37,077 nt of DNA, from assembly GCA_022600255.1 (NCBI GenBank), contig JAHZKU010000299.1, positions 1 to 37,077 of the forward strand, in the 5' to 3' direction. Source of the DNA: Actinomycetes bacterium. Its GTDB lineage: Bacteria; Actinomycetota; Actinomycetes; S36-B12; GCA-2699445. Under the pieces are notes generated by a model that had not been told where the DNA came from, searched no databases, and worked only from the letters and a program-made list of their open reading frames with translations. Shown in pieces: positions 8,867 to 18,166 of this stretch; position 1 is the stretch's first letter, and each line of letters begins with the position of its first letter. The position numbers were made by a program, and so were the translations under genes.

Positions 8867-10183
8867 ATGTATCGGGCACTTCTCAGATTCGGCGTGGCCA
8901 TGTGTGTGGCTGGGGTCACCCTGACGACCGCACAGCAGGCGACCGCGGCAGGTGGCACCATGCCACAGCGAGCCACGACCGCGCCCGCCCAAGCAGCCCA
9001 GCTTCCCGCAAGCGCTGGAGCGCAGGTGACCGCACGGGTCGATGGCAAGAAGGGCAAGATAGGCTCAGCGGACTTCGGCATTCATTCGTTCCAAGGCACC
9101 CCCGGTGTTGCCGCCGGCTCTGTCCGACTCGCGTGCGCACCGACCTGGGCCGCGGTGAATCCTGCCCCCGGGGAGTACGACTGGGAGCAGATGGACTACT
9201 GGGTAGATCGGGTCGAGAACTACGGCTACTCCGACATTCTGTTCGCATTCTGCTCCACCCCGGAGTGGGCGGCCAAGCCCGTCGCGAGGCCGGATGATCG
9301 ATACTTGCCGGGCAGCGTCGGCCAACCCCGGAAGATGTCCTACTGGCGCGACTTTCTGGAACAAGTTGTGCAGCGGTACCGCGGCCGAATCACCTCATAC
9401 GAAACCTGGAACGAAGCGACCTCAAGGTTCCTGTATCAGGGCTCACCCAAGGCAATGGCCAAGATGACGCGGGTCCTATACGAAGTCGTACAGCAGTACG
9501 ACTCGTCGGCCCAGGTCTTGGCCGCCAACGTACAGGCGAGTCGGCAGATCAATAGTCGAGACTGGTTATTCACGTTCTGGCCGCCGTACCTGAAGAAATT
9601 GAAGCGCATGAAATGGCCAGTGGACGCGCTGTCTATCCACTCCTACGCCGATATCCGCAACTACCCCAAGTACCGCAAAAAGGGCCAGACCTTACGACCA
9701 GATCTCATTTCCGGGGCCCTGAAAATCCTGCGGCGTTATGACCCGCCAAAGCGCCTTCAGATTTGGGATACCGAAACCAACAACTTGGAGAAGTTCAATG
9801 CTCGAGGCCAGCGAGCCGTCGTCGCGCGCACCTACCTGGACTCCTTTCGCTTAGGCATTGACCGTACCTACTGGTACATGTGGACGACCAAGTTCGATCC
9901 CTGGATGGGAACACAAATGATGGCGGGCACAGCTTCGGTGGCCGCATATGACCAGGTGCGAGCTTGGACAAAGGGCAAGAAGCTCCGCAACTGCCAAACT
10001 GAGCGCCGGCTGACCACCTGCCGCATCTTGCCAGGCAAGGCCATCGTGGCCTGGTCCGAGCGGGGGGAGTCCAAACTGAAGTTGGGGGGTAAGCGCCAGG
10101 TTTGTGATTTGGCCTCCGATTGTCGCAAGGTCAAGCGTAAGCTCAAAGTGCGCGTGGATCCGGTCTGGATCAACCGCCGCTAG
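8867..10183 (+). CDS. secreted clan GH-A-like glycoside hydrolase (GH39/GH5-like TIM barrel)
   Basis: N-terminal signal peptide-like region; candidate acid/base in ITSYETWNEAT and nucleophile in LQIWDTETNN; WAAVNPAPGEYDWEQMDYWVDRVENYGYSDILFAFCSTPEWA typical of the GH-A barrel. Confidence 0.75.
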   Translation: MYRALLRFGVAMCVAGVTLTTAQQATAAGGTMPQRATTAPAQAAQLPASAGAQVTARVDGKKGKIGSADFGIHSFQGTPGVAAGSVRLACAPTWAAVNPAPGEYDWEQMDYWVDRVENYGYSDILFAFCSTPEWAAKPVARPDDRYLPGSVGQPRKMSYWRDFLEQVVQRYRGRITSYETWNEATSRFLYQGSPKAMAKMTRVLYEVVQQYDSSAQVLAANVQASRQINSRDWLFTFWPPYLKKLKRMKWPVDALSIHSYADIRNYPKYRKKGQTLRPDLISGALKILRRYDPPKRLQIWDTETNNLEKFNARGQRAVVARTYLDSFRLGIDRTYWYMWTTKFDPWMGTQMMAGTASVAAYDQVRAWTKGKKLRNCQTERRLTTCRILPGKAIVAWSERGESKLKLGGKRQVCDLASDCRKVKRKLKVRVDPVWINRR

Positions 10184-10325
10184 CGAACAACAGTGCAGCC
10201 GGGGCCAAGGGATAGATCCGAAGCCCTAGCAGCGCGAGCGCAAATCAGACCCTCGGTTCTCAACACACATCCGGCACCGTTCCCTTAGGATTCAAGCGAA
10301 GAATCGCCGAGCACCAGGAGAACCC

Positions 10326-11327
10326 TTGCTGTTGTTTCCCACCGGAAGGGCCCCCTTCAACGCCAGTCCCGCTGATGTCGGGCGGCGGGTGCGCGTGGAC
10401 TTCAAGCCAACCAGTTTTGGGGCAGACCCCCAGACGCTAGAAGGGGTACTGTTCCGCTGGAGTGGGGGCGTGAAGGATGGAATCCTGCGCCTGCGTGACC
10501 GGAACGGAGTCGATACCGGAATCCGTAGCAGCGAGATCACCGAGATCCGGGTCATGCCACCAGAGGTGAGCGCCTACGACATGGAACGACTGGCCCAACA
10601 GGGGTGGCCGTCGATCACGACCGAAGCGCTCGGAGATTGGGATTTGCGTTACGCGTGCGGTTACGGGGATCGCGCCAATAGCGTGCGGGTGGCGGGGAAT
10701 CCCACCAACAAGTCACTCAAAGCCACGCTCAAGGCTGTCGAGGACTGGTACGAGGAACGTGGCTCATCGGGGCTCCTGCAGATTCCGATTCCGTTCGACG
10801 AAGCACCATTCGAAGCGCTCGGCTGGACGGCGCAGCGAAAGGGTCGCCTGATGGTCAACTCGGTGGCCCGCTTTCTGAATGCCACCGCACCAGCGCGGGA
10901 ACGCATCGATCTAGACATCACGGTTGAGTCTGTGCCCGACCAGCAGTGGCTAGATCTCGTCAGCGGCTATACGCCACAGCGCGCTGAAGAGTTTGACTAC
11001 ATCATGGATTCGGTACGACCGGCCGCGTTCATCTACTGCCGCAACCTGGACGGTGAACTCCTCGGGATCGGGCGCGCTACCTTGCAGGACACCTGGTGCG
11101 GCGCGACCACGATCGACACTGTGCCGCAATCTCGACGGCGTGGGATCGCAACAGCCATCAGCGCGGAAATGGCCATTTGGGCCGCCGAGCACGGCGCACG
11201 CGACTGGTATCTACAGGTCTTTCACGACAACGCCGCTGCCCGATCTTTCTTTGAGAACCTCGGCTTCACGACCCATCATCAGTACGAGTACCGCCGCAAG
11301 GACGTCGACATCGCACCGACTCCCTAG
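10326..11327 (+). CDS. GNAT N-acetyltransferase with N-terminal SH3-like domain (cg3035/Rv0428c-like)
   Basis: C-terminal GNAT pattern TIDTVPQSRRRGIATAISAEMAIWAAEHGARDWYLQVFHDNAAARSFFENLGF; N-terminal VGRRVRVDFKPTSF...DGILRLRD beta region. Start is TTG with aggag upstream. Confidence 0.82.
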   Translation: MLLFPTGRAPFNASPADVGRRVRVDFKPTSFGADPQTLEGVLFRWSGGVKDGILRLRDRNGVDTGIRSSEITEIRVMPPEVSAYDMERLAQQGWPSITTEALGDWDLRYACGYGDRANSVRVAGNPTNKSLKATLKAVEDWYEERGSSGLLQIPIPFDEAPFEALGWTAQRKGRLMVNSVARFLNATAPARERIDLDITVESVPDQQWLDLVSGYTPQRAEEFDYIMDSVRPAAFIYCRNLDGELLGIGRATLQDTWCGATTIDTVPQSRRRGIATAISAEMAIWAAEHGARDWYLQVFHDNAAARSFFENLGFTTHHQYEYRRKDVDIAPTP

Positions 11328-11396
11328 CCAACCAAACCGCAGGGAGCGTAGCCCTACCTCGGCCAGCAGTGCCAGCCAACGCCGACCGGCGGACTG

Positions 11397-11936
11397 CTAG
11401 GGCTGCGACCCGGTGGCCAGTTCCCGATATTGTGTGCGCCAGTATAGGAGCGGCTGAGTACCAGACCCCCGGTCTACCGACGTGACCCGACCGATGACAA
11501 TGTCGTGATCACCGGCGCGCAGTTGCTGCTGGGTTTTACACTCTAGGGTCGCCAGGGTTTGGTCCAACACTGCGGTACCGGACGGGGTGCGGTGATGCGG
11601 CACTGAGTCCAACTGCCCAGCCAACTGCCGCCCCGAAGTGGCAAACCACTCCGCATGAAGCTTGGCCTCCGCCGACAAGACCGAAACGGCCCAGGTCGGC
11701 GCACTAGAGATCGCTGCATGAAAGCGGGCGCTGCGATTGACACACACAAGGATGAGAGGGGGATCCAGGGATACCGAGGAGACCGCCGATGCGGTCATGA
11801 CGTGATCCATCCCGTTGGCCACACAGCTGACAACCGTAACGCCGCTGGCAAACGATCCCATCGCATGCCGAAACAGTTCCTCGGCTTCTATATCAGGCGC
11901 CTTTTGACCCTGCGTGGCTTCGGCTTCGTCAGGCAT
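11397..11936 (-). CDS. flavin reductase family (FMN-binding split barrel) protein
   Basis: FRHAMGSFASGVTVVSC...TASAVSSVSLDPPLILVCVNRSARFHAAI...FAVSVLS-like pattern. ATG 11936 overlaps the upstream stop (ATGCCTGA). Confidence 0.9.
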   Translation of the reverse strand: MPDEAEATQGQKAPDIEAEELFRHAMGSFASGVTVVSCVANGMDHVMTASAVSSVSLDPPLILVCVNRSARFHAAISSAPTWAVSVLSAEAKLHAEWFATSGRQLAGQLDSVPHHRTPSGTAVLDQTLATLECKTQQQLRAGDHDIVIGRVTSVDRGSGTQPLLYWRTQYRELATGSQP

Positions 11937-12387
11937 TCGAGTTGCCTCGAATGGCCGCGTTGGTTTCTTCTTTGCTCGGGCCCCGCGCACCTAGTGCCGC
12001 GGGCAGGCTGACGAATGTTGAGCCGAGTACCACGCCGCCAAAGAAGTAGAACACCTGAACCGCACCGTCTGCGATGACTTGGTCGCCACTAGGCAGCGGT
12101 AGCGCCAGCACGATTGAGGCGATCAACCAGCCCAAGAAGAAGACTGAGCCTGGCTTGCGACTGCCGTAGGAAACAGTGATTGCCCGAATACTCACCAGGA
12201 GGGTGAGCATAACTAGGATCGCCCAAACCGGGATCGTGACTGGACCAACCTCAAAGGTCGCGGCCTGCAGGAATGCCCCAATCATTCCCAATACCAAGCC
12301 GGCCAGGAGCGCCCATCCGAATGTCCACCCGGTAATTGGGGTGATCGAACCCGTCCGATCGGGTGAACCTACTCCGTCTGCGCTCAT
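11929..12387 (-). CDS. membrane protein, DUF6113-like
   Basis: Four hydrophobic segments; located directly after mshB as in other actinobacteria; SD GAGGAAGG before ATG. Confidence 0.7.
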   Translation of the reverse strand: MSADGVGSPDRTGSITPITGWTFGWALLAGLVLGMIGAFLQAATFEVGPVTIPVWAILVMLTLLVSIRAITVSYGSRKPGSVFFLGWLIASIVLALPLPSGDQVIADGAVQVFYFFGGVVLGSTFVSLPAALGARGPSKEETNAAIRGNSNA

Positions 12388-12431
12388 GTTTCCTTCCTCG
12401 CTACCGATGACTCTAGGGCACTCAATGAACC

Positions 12432-12471
12432 GGGGCCGATCCGTGAGCCGGATCGGCCCCGTATTTTCTTT
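12432..12471 (+). terminator. Perfect 11-bp stem hairpin with T-rich tail on the + strand
   Basis: ggggccgatcc (12432-12442), loop gtgagcc, ggatcggcccc (12450-12460), then gtattttcttt. Confidence 0.75.
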
Positions 12472-12480
12472 TCCGGCTTG

Positions 12481-13362
12481 TCAGCCGAACAGCCCGATCT
12501 CACGACCGTCCTGGTCCAGTGGGCCACTCGGGACGCCCTTCACGAGCCGGAAGTATTCTTCGCTGAAGATTGGGGAACCGATGTTGTTCGACAACGCGAA
12601 GAACCCCTCCTCCAAGTTGACCTGGCTCGCATGCGCCCGGAAAGCTGCGACCTTCTGGGGCAGTTGGGCCGAAACATCCACCGCCGTGGTCACCGCAGAA
12701 TCCGGGATAGCGAACGGGAGATCGTCTGGATCTCGGGCGGCAAATGCGGATTGATCGCCACGCTCACGTAGCGCCAGGATTCCGGCGCGGATCGCACTGG
12801 CGGGAAAACAGATCCAGTAGATCTTCGCGATATCCCAGGCTGGCCCGAGGTCGGGCCGATACGAGGCAACAGCGGCGAGTTGAGAGGCATACATCGCGAC
12901 GCGATGCGCCTGGATGTGATCGGGGTGCCCGTACCCGCCAAAGTCGTCGTACGTCACCAGAACGATTGGTTGAGTCTGGCGAATAATCTCTACCAGGATC
13001 GTCGCTGCTTCGCGCAGGTCCGCCTGCCAAAACGACTCCGGGACAGCGTTCGACGGCTCGCCCATCATGCCAGAGTCCCGGTAGTGGCCCGCTCCGCCTA
13101 GGAACCGACTGTCTTGCACGCCTAGCGCGGCGACCGACCCGGCGAGTTCGGTGATCCGGTGAGGTCCGAGGCCATCAGTCTGGTCGGCGGCCAGATGAGC
13201 AATTTCTGGCAACAGGATTTCGCCCTCTTCCCCCAAGGTGCAGGTCACCAATGTGACCTGGCCACCCGCAGCGGTGTGTTTGGCAATCACCCCACCGGTA
13301 CCAAGGACCTCATCATCGGGGTGGGCGTGGACAACCAACATGCGATCAGTTTCTTGCACCAT
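12481..13362 (-). CDS. mshB: N-acetyl-1-D-myo-inositol-2-amino-2-deoxy-alpha-D-glucopyranoside deacetylase (PIG-L family)
   Basis: VVHAHPDDEVLGTGGVIAKH; GGYGHPDHIQAHRVA; length and gene neighbour fit MshB. Confidence 0.9.
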   Translation of the reverse strand: MVQETDRMLVVHAHPDDEVLGTGGVIAKHTAAGGQVTLVTCTLGEEGEILLPEIAHLAADQTDGLGPHRITELAGSVAALGVQDSRFLGGAGHYRDSGMMGEPSNAVPESFWQADLREAATILVEIIRQTQPIVLVTYDDFGGYGHPDHIQAHRVAMYASQLAAVASYRPDLGPAWDIAKIYWICFPASAIRAGILALRERGDQSAFAARDPDDLPFAIPDSAVTTAVDVSAQLPQKVAAFRAHASQVNLEEGFFALSNNIGSPIFSEEYFRLVKGVPSGPLDQDGREIGLFG

Positions 13363-13546
13363 GTCTACCGACAATACGCGCGTCTGCAGGCTGCCGTTGC
13401 CGATGGGAGCTGCCGCCCAAGGCCAATCCGCAACCACGCGGCGCTCATCCCCGATAGTGGACCGGCCCATGCGGGGGCAACCGGCAGGTGCGGCCGGATC
13501 AGTCCCGGGTCTTGGACGGGAGGTGCCGGCACGTCACACTTGGACA

Positions 13547-15799
13547 ATGGCGCACCCAGACCCAGGCAGACCCACACCCCCGCAGCCAGGCCCAGCCGAT
13601 GTCAGCAGCGATGCTGCAGCGGAATCGCCAGCGCAACAGTCACAACGCCAAACCCTGGAGCAATTCCCCCGCGAGCGGGCCGCCACACAATCATTCCGCG
13701 CCGGTGCGCCCCGTGCGGTTCGTATTGCGCGCGATCATTCCCAGGCCCTCTTCTTGCGATCCGAAGCCAGCGACGACCCCGTACTAAATCTGTGGCGAGT
13801 CGACCTGACGCAGACCCGGGCGGACGACGCCCAAAGCCCAGAAACCGTAGTGGCACATGCCCGGACGCTGGCCACCGACAACATCGACAGGCTGCCAGCG
13901 GCGGAACGCGCTCGCCGAGAGCGCCTGCGAGAAGCCGGTCAAGGCATCACTGACTACTCCACGGACAATGACCAGACAAAGGTCTGTTTTGTGCTCTCGG
14001 GCAGCCTGTGGCTATTGGATCTGACAAACGGCACCTCTGCACTTCTCGTGGAAGCTGGGGTGACGTCGCCAACGATGGATCCGACGGGAACCTGGGTTGC
14101 TTTCAATCAAGACAGTGGCCTACACGTGATTGCGGCCGACACAGCCGCAGCACCGCAACGCCGAACACTGTGCAGTGAGCCCGCACCCGAGGTGACCTGG
14201 GGTCAGGCCGAATTCTTGGCCGCGGAAGAAATGGGCCGGTACCGCGGTTTCTGGTGGGCGCCAAGCGGCGACCGGCTTCTCGTGACTCGAGTCGACGAGT
14301 CGCCTGTCAGCCAGTGGGTTCTGGGCGATCCCGCCAATCCGGCGCAGTCGGTGCGCACAGTGCGGTATCCAGCAGCGGGGACCGCAAACGCAGTGGTGCA
14401 ACTTCACTTAGTTTCGTTGGATGGGTCCACCACTGCGGTGACCTGGGATGTCGATGAATACGAGTACCTAGCCTCGGTCAGCTGGTCGCGATGGGGGCCA
14501 CCACTGGTCTGTGTTCAGCCGAGGGATCAACGCTGTGTGGTGACGCTCAGCGTGGATCCAGAAACCGGTACCACCACTGAGCGATCGCGTCGCAGCGAGC
14601 CAGACTGGACTGATCTGATTCCCGGAGCACCGGTCTGGACTGCGAGCGGCATTGTCGATACCGACGTTGACGTAGCCACCGATACCAGAAGGCTTGTCAT
14701 TGGCGCTGACCGTGCGGCGCTGACACCGGCTGGCTTACAGATACGCGCCGTCGTGGCGGCCGACGCCCACGCCGTGACCGTGCTGGCCAGCGCGAACGCC
14801 ATCAGCCAAGGCTTCTACGCAGTGGCGCTACCTGACCCCACCGAAACCGCCGTCCAAACTGGGTCAGCTGTGCAGCCAATGTTACTGAGCGAGCCGGGGG
14901 GCTGGGCTGTTGGCGCAGGAACGGCCAGCGCCTTTGCTATCTCCCGCGCCGATCCAACAGCACCGAGAACGCGCACGACCGTAACCTCAAATGGCCACAC
15001 CATCGAAATTGCGAGTATGGCCGCAACGTCGGCCATTCGCCCCAGTCCCACCTTCTTTGCGGCCGGTGACGTCGGCCTAGACACAGCGGTTCTGTGGCCA
15101 ACCGACTACGACGGCCACCGGGAACTTCCAATCATCATGTCGCCATACGGCGGCCCCCACGCTCAGCGCGTGATTGACGCAGCTTCGGCCTACCTCACCG
15201 AGCAGTGGATGGCGGACCACGGTTTTTGTGTCATCGTGGCCGATGGCCCAGGAACGCCGCGAACGCCAGATTTCGAGCGCGCGGTGCACCGGGACTTGGT
15301 GACCGGTCCGTTGCACGGGCAGGTCGCGGCGCTGGAAGCGGCCCTGGCGCGCTATCCGGGGCAACTCGATGCCAAGCGGGTCGGAATCCGGGGTTGGTCG
15401 TTTGGTGGCTACCTAGCGGCGCTCGCCATCTTGGAGCGACCAGATGTCTTCCAGGCTGCTGTTGCGGGAGCGCCGGTCACCCAGTGGGCGCTCTACGACA
15501 CCCACTACACCGAGCGTTACCTTGGGACGCCACAGGATCATCCGGAGGCTTATGCCGCCAGTGACCTGACGCTGCACGCTGAGGCATTGTCGGGCCAACT
15601 ACTGATCGTGCATGGACTCAATGACGACAACGTCTTCGCAGCACATACGTTGCGGTTGTCCTCCGCCCTCTTGGCGGCGGGCAAGCCACACACGGTCCTG
15701 CCATTAACTGGCGTCAGTCATATGACACCGCAAGAGGTCGTTGCCCAGAACCTACTGCGCCTTGATCTGCAGTTTCTGCAACAGGCACTGCAACACTGA
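13547..15799 (+). CDS. S9 family prolyl oligopeptidase, dipeptidyl peptidase IV type
   Basis: Nucleophile GWSFGGY, Asp in HGLNDDNV, His in GVSHMT; EE motif AEFLAAEEMGRYRGFWWAPSGD typical of DPP4. ATG 13547 preferred over the longer ORF start at 13238. Confidence 0.92.
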   Translation: MAHPDPGRPTPPQPGPADVSSDAAAESPAQQSQRQTLEQFPRERAATQSFRAGAPRAVRIARDHSQALFLRSEASDDPVLNLWRVDLTQTRADDAQSPETVVAHARTLATDNIDRLPAAERARRERLREAGQGITDYSTDNDQTKVCFVLSGSLWLLDLTNGTSALLVEAGVTSPTMDPTGTWVAFNQDSGLHVIAADTAAAPQRRTLCSEPAPEVTWGQAEFLAAEEMGRYRGFWWAPSGDRLLVTRVDESPVSQWVLGDPANPAQSVRTVRYPAAGTANAVVQLHLVSLDGSTTAVTWDVDEYEYLASVSWSRWGPPLVCVQPRDQRCVVTLSVDPETGTTTERSRRSEPDWTDLIPGAPVWTASGIVDTDVDVATDTRRLVIGADRAALTPAGLQIRAVVAADAHAVTVLASANAISQGFYAVALPDPTETAVQTGSAVQPMLLSEPGGWAVGAGTASAFAISRADPTAPRTRTTVTSNGHTIEIASMAATSAIRPSPTFFAAGDVGLDTAVLWPTDYDGHRELPIIMSPYGGPHAQRVIDAASAYLTEQWMADHGFCVIVADGPGTPRTPDFERAVHRDLVTGPLHGQVAALEAALARYPGQLDAKRVGIRGWSFGGYLAALAILERPDVFQAAVAGAPVTQWALYDTHYTERYLGTPQDHPEAYAASDLTLHAEALSGQLLIVHGLNDDNVFAAHTLRLSSALLAAGKPHTVLPLTGVSHMTPQEVVAQNLLRLDLQFLQQALQH

Positions 15800-15853
15800 C
15801 TCGATCCCTGTGCCCAGTCACTGTCCCTCACGGGGTCGGCACTGAGCTGGCTA

Positions 15854-15869
15854 CCAGGCGGCAGCCTGG
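15854..15869. other. Perfect hairpin CCAGGC-ggca-GCCTGG
   Basis: Read directly: 6-bp stem, 4-nt loop, downstream of the S9 peptidase. Confidence 0.75.
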
Positions 15870-15893
15870 GCGATCCGTCCCTTGGGCAACTCT

Positions 15894-15918
15894 CCCGGCT
15901 GCACGGCAGCCAGCCGGG
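15894..15918. other. Perfect hairpin CCCGGCTG-cacggcagc-CAGCCGGG
   Basis: Read directly: 8-bp stem, 9-nt loop. Confidence 0.8.
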
Positions 15919-16163
15919 TACCAACCAGATGCGAGGCCCCAACTGAGACCGGGAGCTCCTAGCGAATCCAGCCAGGTAGGTTGCGGACCCACTTCAAACC
16001 AACAGGGCTGGACCGGCGAGACATTAGGTGGCCTGGCGGCTGGGCCCGCCTGCCAGCTTCCGCGGATATCGGGGTGCTTCTTCCCCCGCGCTCCTGCGAC
16101 ACTGAAGTTAACCACCGTTGCTTGACGCTGGTCGCCAATCCCACGTAGAGGGTCAAATAGAAC

Positions 16164-17339
16164 ATGAATTCGACCACGACGGACGTTGAGCAGACTCCCA
16201 GCCTGTTCCGCACCGACTGGCTCCTGGTGGTCGTGATTGGCATGGCTGTCGCGTTCACGTTTTGGGGCGGCGACTGGATGGCAGACCTTTCCGGCACCGG
16301 GAAACTGCTGTTCTTTTTTGCGGTTCTTTTCTTCACAATCCTGATCGCGGCCTTTGCTGTGGTCCGGCATGCCGATGCGTTGGCGGTTCGGTTGGGCGAG
16401 CCGCTGGGCACGCTGATCCTGACACTGTCGGTCATCACGATCGAAGTCATGATGATCTCCGCAGTGATGCTCACGGGCAAGAGCCAACCCACGGTGGCCC
16501 GGGACACGATGTTTGCCGTGGCGATGATCGTGTTGAACGGCTTGATTGGCGCAAGCCTGCTCCTAGGCGGGCTGAAACACCATGAGCAGAAGTTCAACCT
16601 GCGCAGCGCCAATGCCTATCTGGCCGTCATCGTGCCGCTGGCCATCCTTGGCCTCGTTTTGCCCTCTTTCACCACCACGACAGAGTCCGGAACGCTGAGT
16701 GTTGGGCAAGAAGCGGTGTTTGCGGTGCTATTCCTAGCGCTGTACGTGGTGTTCCTAGCGATTCAGACGGTGCGACACCGGGATCACTTTGTCGCCCCCG
16801 AAACAACAACCTTGCCCGTTGTCGGTGACCGGCCCCCGAAGATGAACCCCGAGGAACTCAGTGAACACGGCCACGCGGGCCAAGTGATTCGCAGTGTGCC
16901 TGTGCACGCTATCCTGCTGATCGCCTACATGGCACCGGTGGTTCTCCTGGCCAAAGAACTGGCTGTTCCGATCGACGCCGGCATCAACCAGTACGGTGCC
17001 CCGGTTGCTTTGGGCGGCTTTCTCGTGGCTCTGCTGATTCTGTCTCCGGAGGCCTTGAGCGGGCTGAAGGCCGCATCGGCCAACAAATTACAGCGGGCGG
17101 TAAACCTGTATCTCGGCTCGGTCGCGGCGACGATTGGCCTGACCATCCCGGCGGTTCTGGTGATTGGCGTCATCACGGGCCAAGAAGTGATCTTAGGACT
17201 CGACCCAGCCGAGGCCATTCTGTTGGCCACGACCTTGATCGTCACCCAACTGACGTTCGAGTCGCGCAAGACGAACGTGCTGCATGGGGCGGTCCATTTG
17301 GTGCTTTTTGCGATGTATCTCGTGTTGATCTTCGACTAG
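16164..17339 (+). CDS. chaA: calcium/cation:proton antiporter, ChaA-like
   Basis: Multiple hydrophobic segments; paired Na/Ca exchanger repeats (GTLILTLSVITIEVMMISAVML ... GGFLVALLILSPEALSGLKAASANKLQRAVNLYLGSVAATIGLTIPAVL). Confidence 0.85.
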   Translation: MNSTTTDVEQTPSLFRTDWLLVVVIGMAVAFTFWGGDWMADLSGTGKLLFFFAVLFFTILIAAFAVVRHADALAVRLGEPLGTLILTLSVITIEVMMISAVMLTGKSQPTVARDTMFAVAMIVLNGLIGASLLLGGLKHHEQKFNLRSANAYLAVIVPLAILGLVLPSFTTTTESGTLSVGQEAVFAVLFLALYVVFLAIQTVRHRDHFVAPETTTLPVVGDRPPKMNPEELSEHGHAGQVIRSVPVHAILLIAYMAPVVLLAKELAVPIDAGINQYGAPVALGGFLVALLILSPEALSGLKAASANKLQRAVNLYLGSVAATIGLTIPAVLVIGVITGQEVILGLDPAEAILLATTLIVTQLTFESRKTNVLHGAVHLVLFAMYLVLIFD

Positions 17340-17444
17340 CTTGGGCACATCATCAGGCAAGAGCGGCTCATCTTGCCAACCGATGCCTCGGCTGCTTGAC
17401 CGGGTTCCGGCTCCATCCGGCCCGACCAAAGAGAGGACGTATTC

Positions 17445-17945
17445 ATGGATTCGGTAGGGCTCAACCTGGCCACCAGTCACCGCGACGCGGGGACGATCAA
17501 TGAGATCAGTCACGCGCAAGCCCAGCAAACCGACACGTTGCAGGACATCGCCGAAACCGTGTTCGTCGAAATCAGCGCCGGCGCCGATGGCGGCGATGCA
17601 CGCGACCGGTTGGTGGGTTTTGCTATAGACGCACTGTTACCCAGCCTCGCGGCCGAATCTGCGACTTACCTGACCGCCGCCAGCCAAATCCCCCCACGGG
17701 GGGTCCTCGCCGACGCCATGCGGGCCGAACTCGACGCCATCGCACAACTCGTTGATGATCTGCTAGAGGCGCAGTATCCCGGCGAGATCACGGCCGCCAC
17801 GGGCGGGTTGTGGTCACTCTATCGTGCCTACTCTGAGCAACTCGCCCGCCACGTACTGCCAGCCCTCGCGGCAACCCCCGGCGTCTCACTGACCACCCTA
17901 TTCGCTGAGCAGCAATCCCTGGCGTCGGTGGCTGACGAATCCTAA
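17445..17945 (+). CDS. hypothetical helical protein, possibly degenerate hemerythrin-like
   Basis: SD gagagga before ATG; helical pattern LLPSLAAESATYLTAA...MRAELDAIAQLVDDLL...LYRAYSEQLARHVLPAL. Confidence 0.65.
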   Translation: MDSVGLNLATSHRDAGTINEISHAQAQQTDTLQDIAETVFVEISAGADGGDARDRLVGFAIDALLPSLAAESATYLTAASQIPPRGVLADAMRAELDAIAQLVDDLLEAQYPGEITAATGGLWSLYRAYSEQLARHVLPALAATPGVSLTTLFAEQQSLASVADES

Positions 17946-18166
17946 GCCCGCAGCAGGAAGGCGGGCCAGCAGTCCTGTGCCCAGCACGCGCACCGACCGT
18001 GCGAAGAGTATTACGTCATTGGGAGGACTCGTAGACCCGCTTTGCCGAGTAAGTCTGCGTCACAGTCGCGGCCTTGGGGGCGTTCGCGCAGGCGCGGACA
18101 GTCCGGCGTCGCTCGCCGATTGGCTTTGCGAGCCCTGCTTCTTCCGGCGGAGATAATATCGAAGCG

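Noticed and set aside
13159-13546. Upstream extension of the S9 peptidase ORF (from 13238) and ORF 13159..13953
   Set aside because: Overlaps the mshB 5' region and has non-family sequence; the conserved protein begins near ATG 13547.
16164-16487. Minus-strand ORFs 15828..16487 and 15959..16612 over the chaA start
   Set aside because: Antisense to the TM-rich chaA frame, no domain signature.
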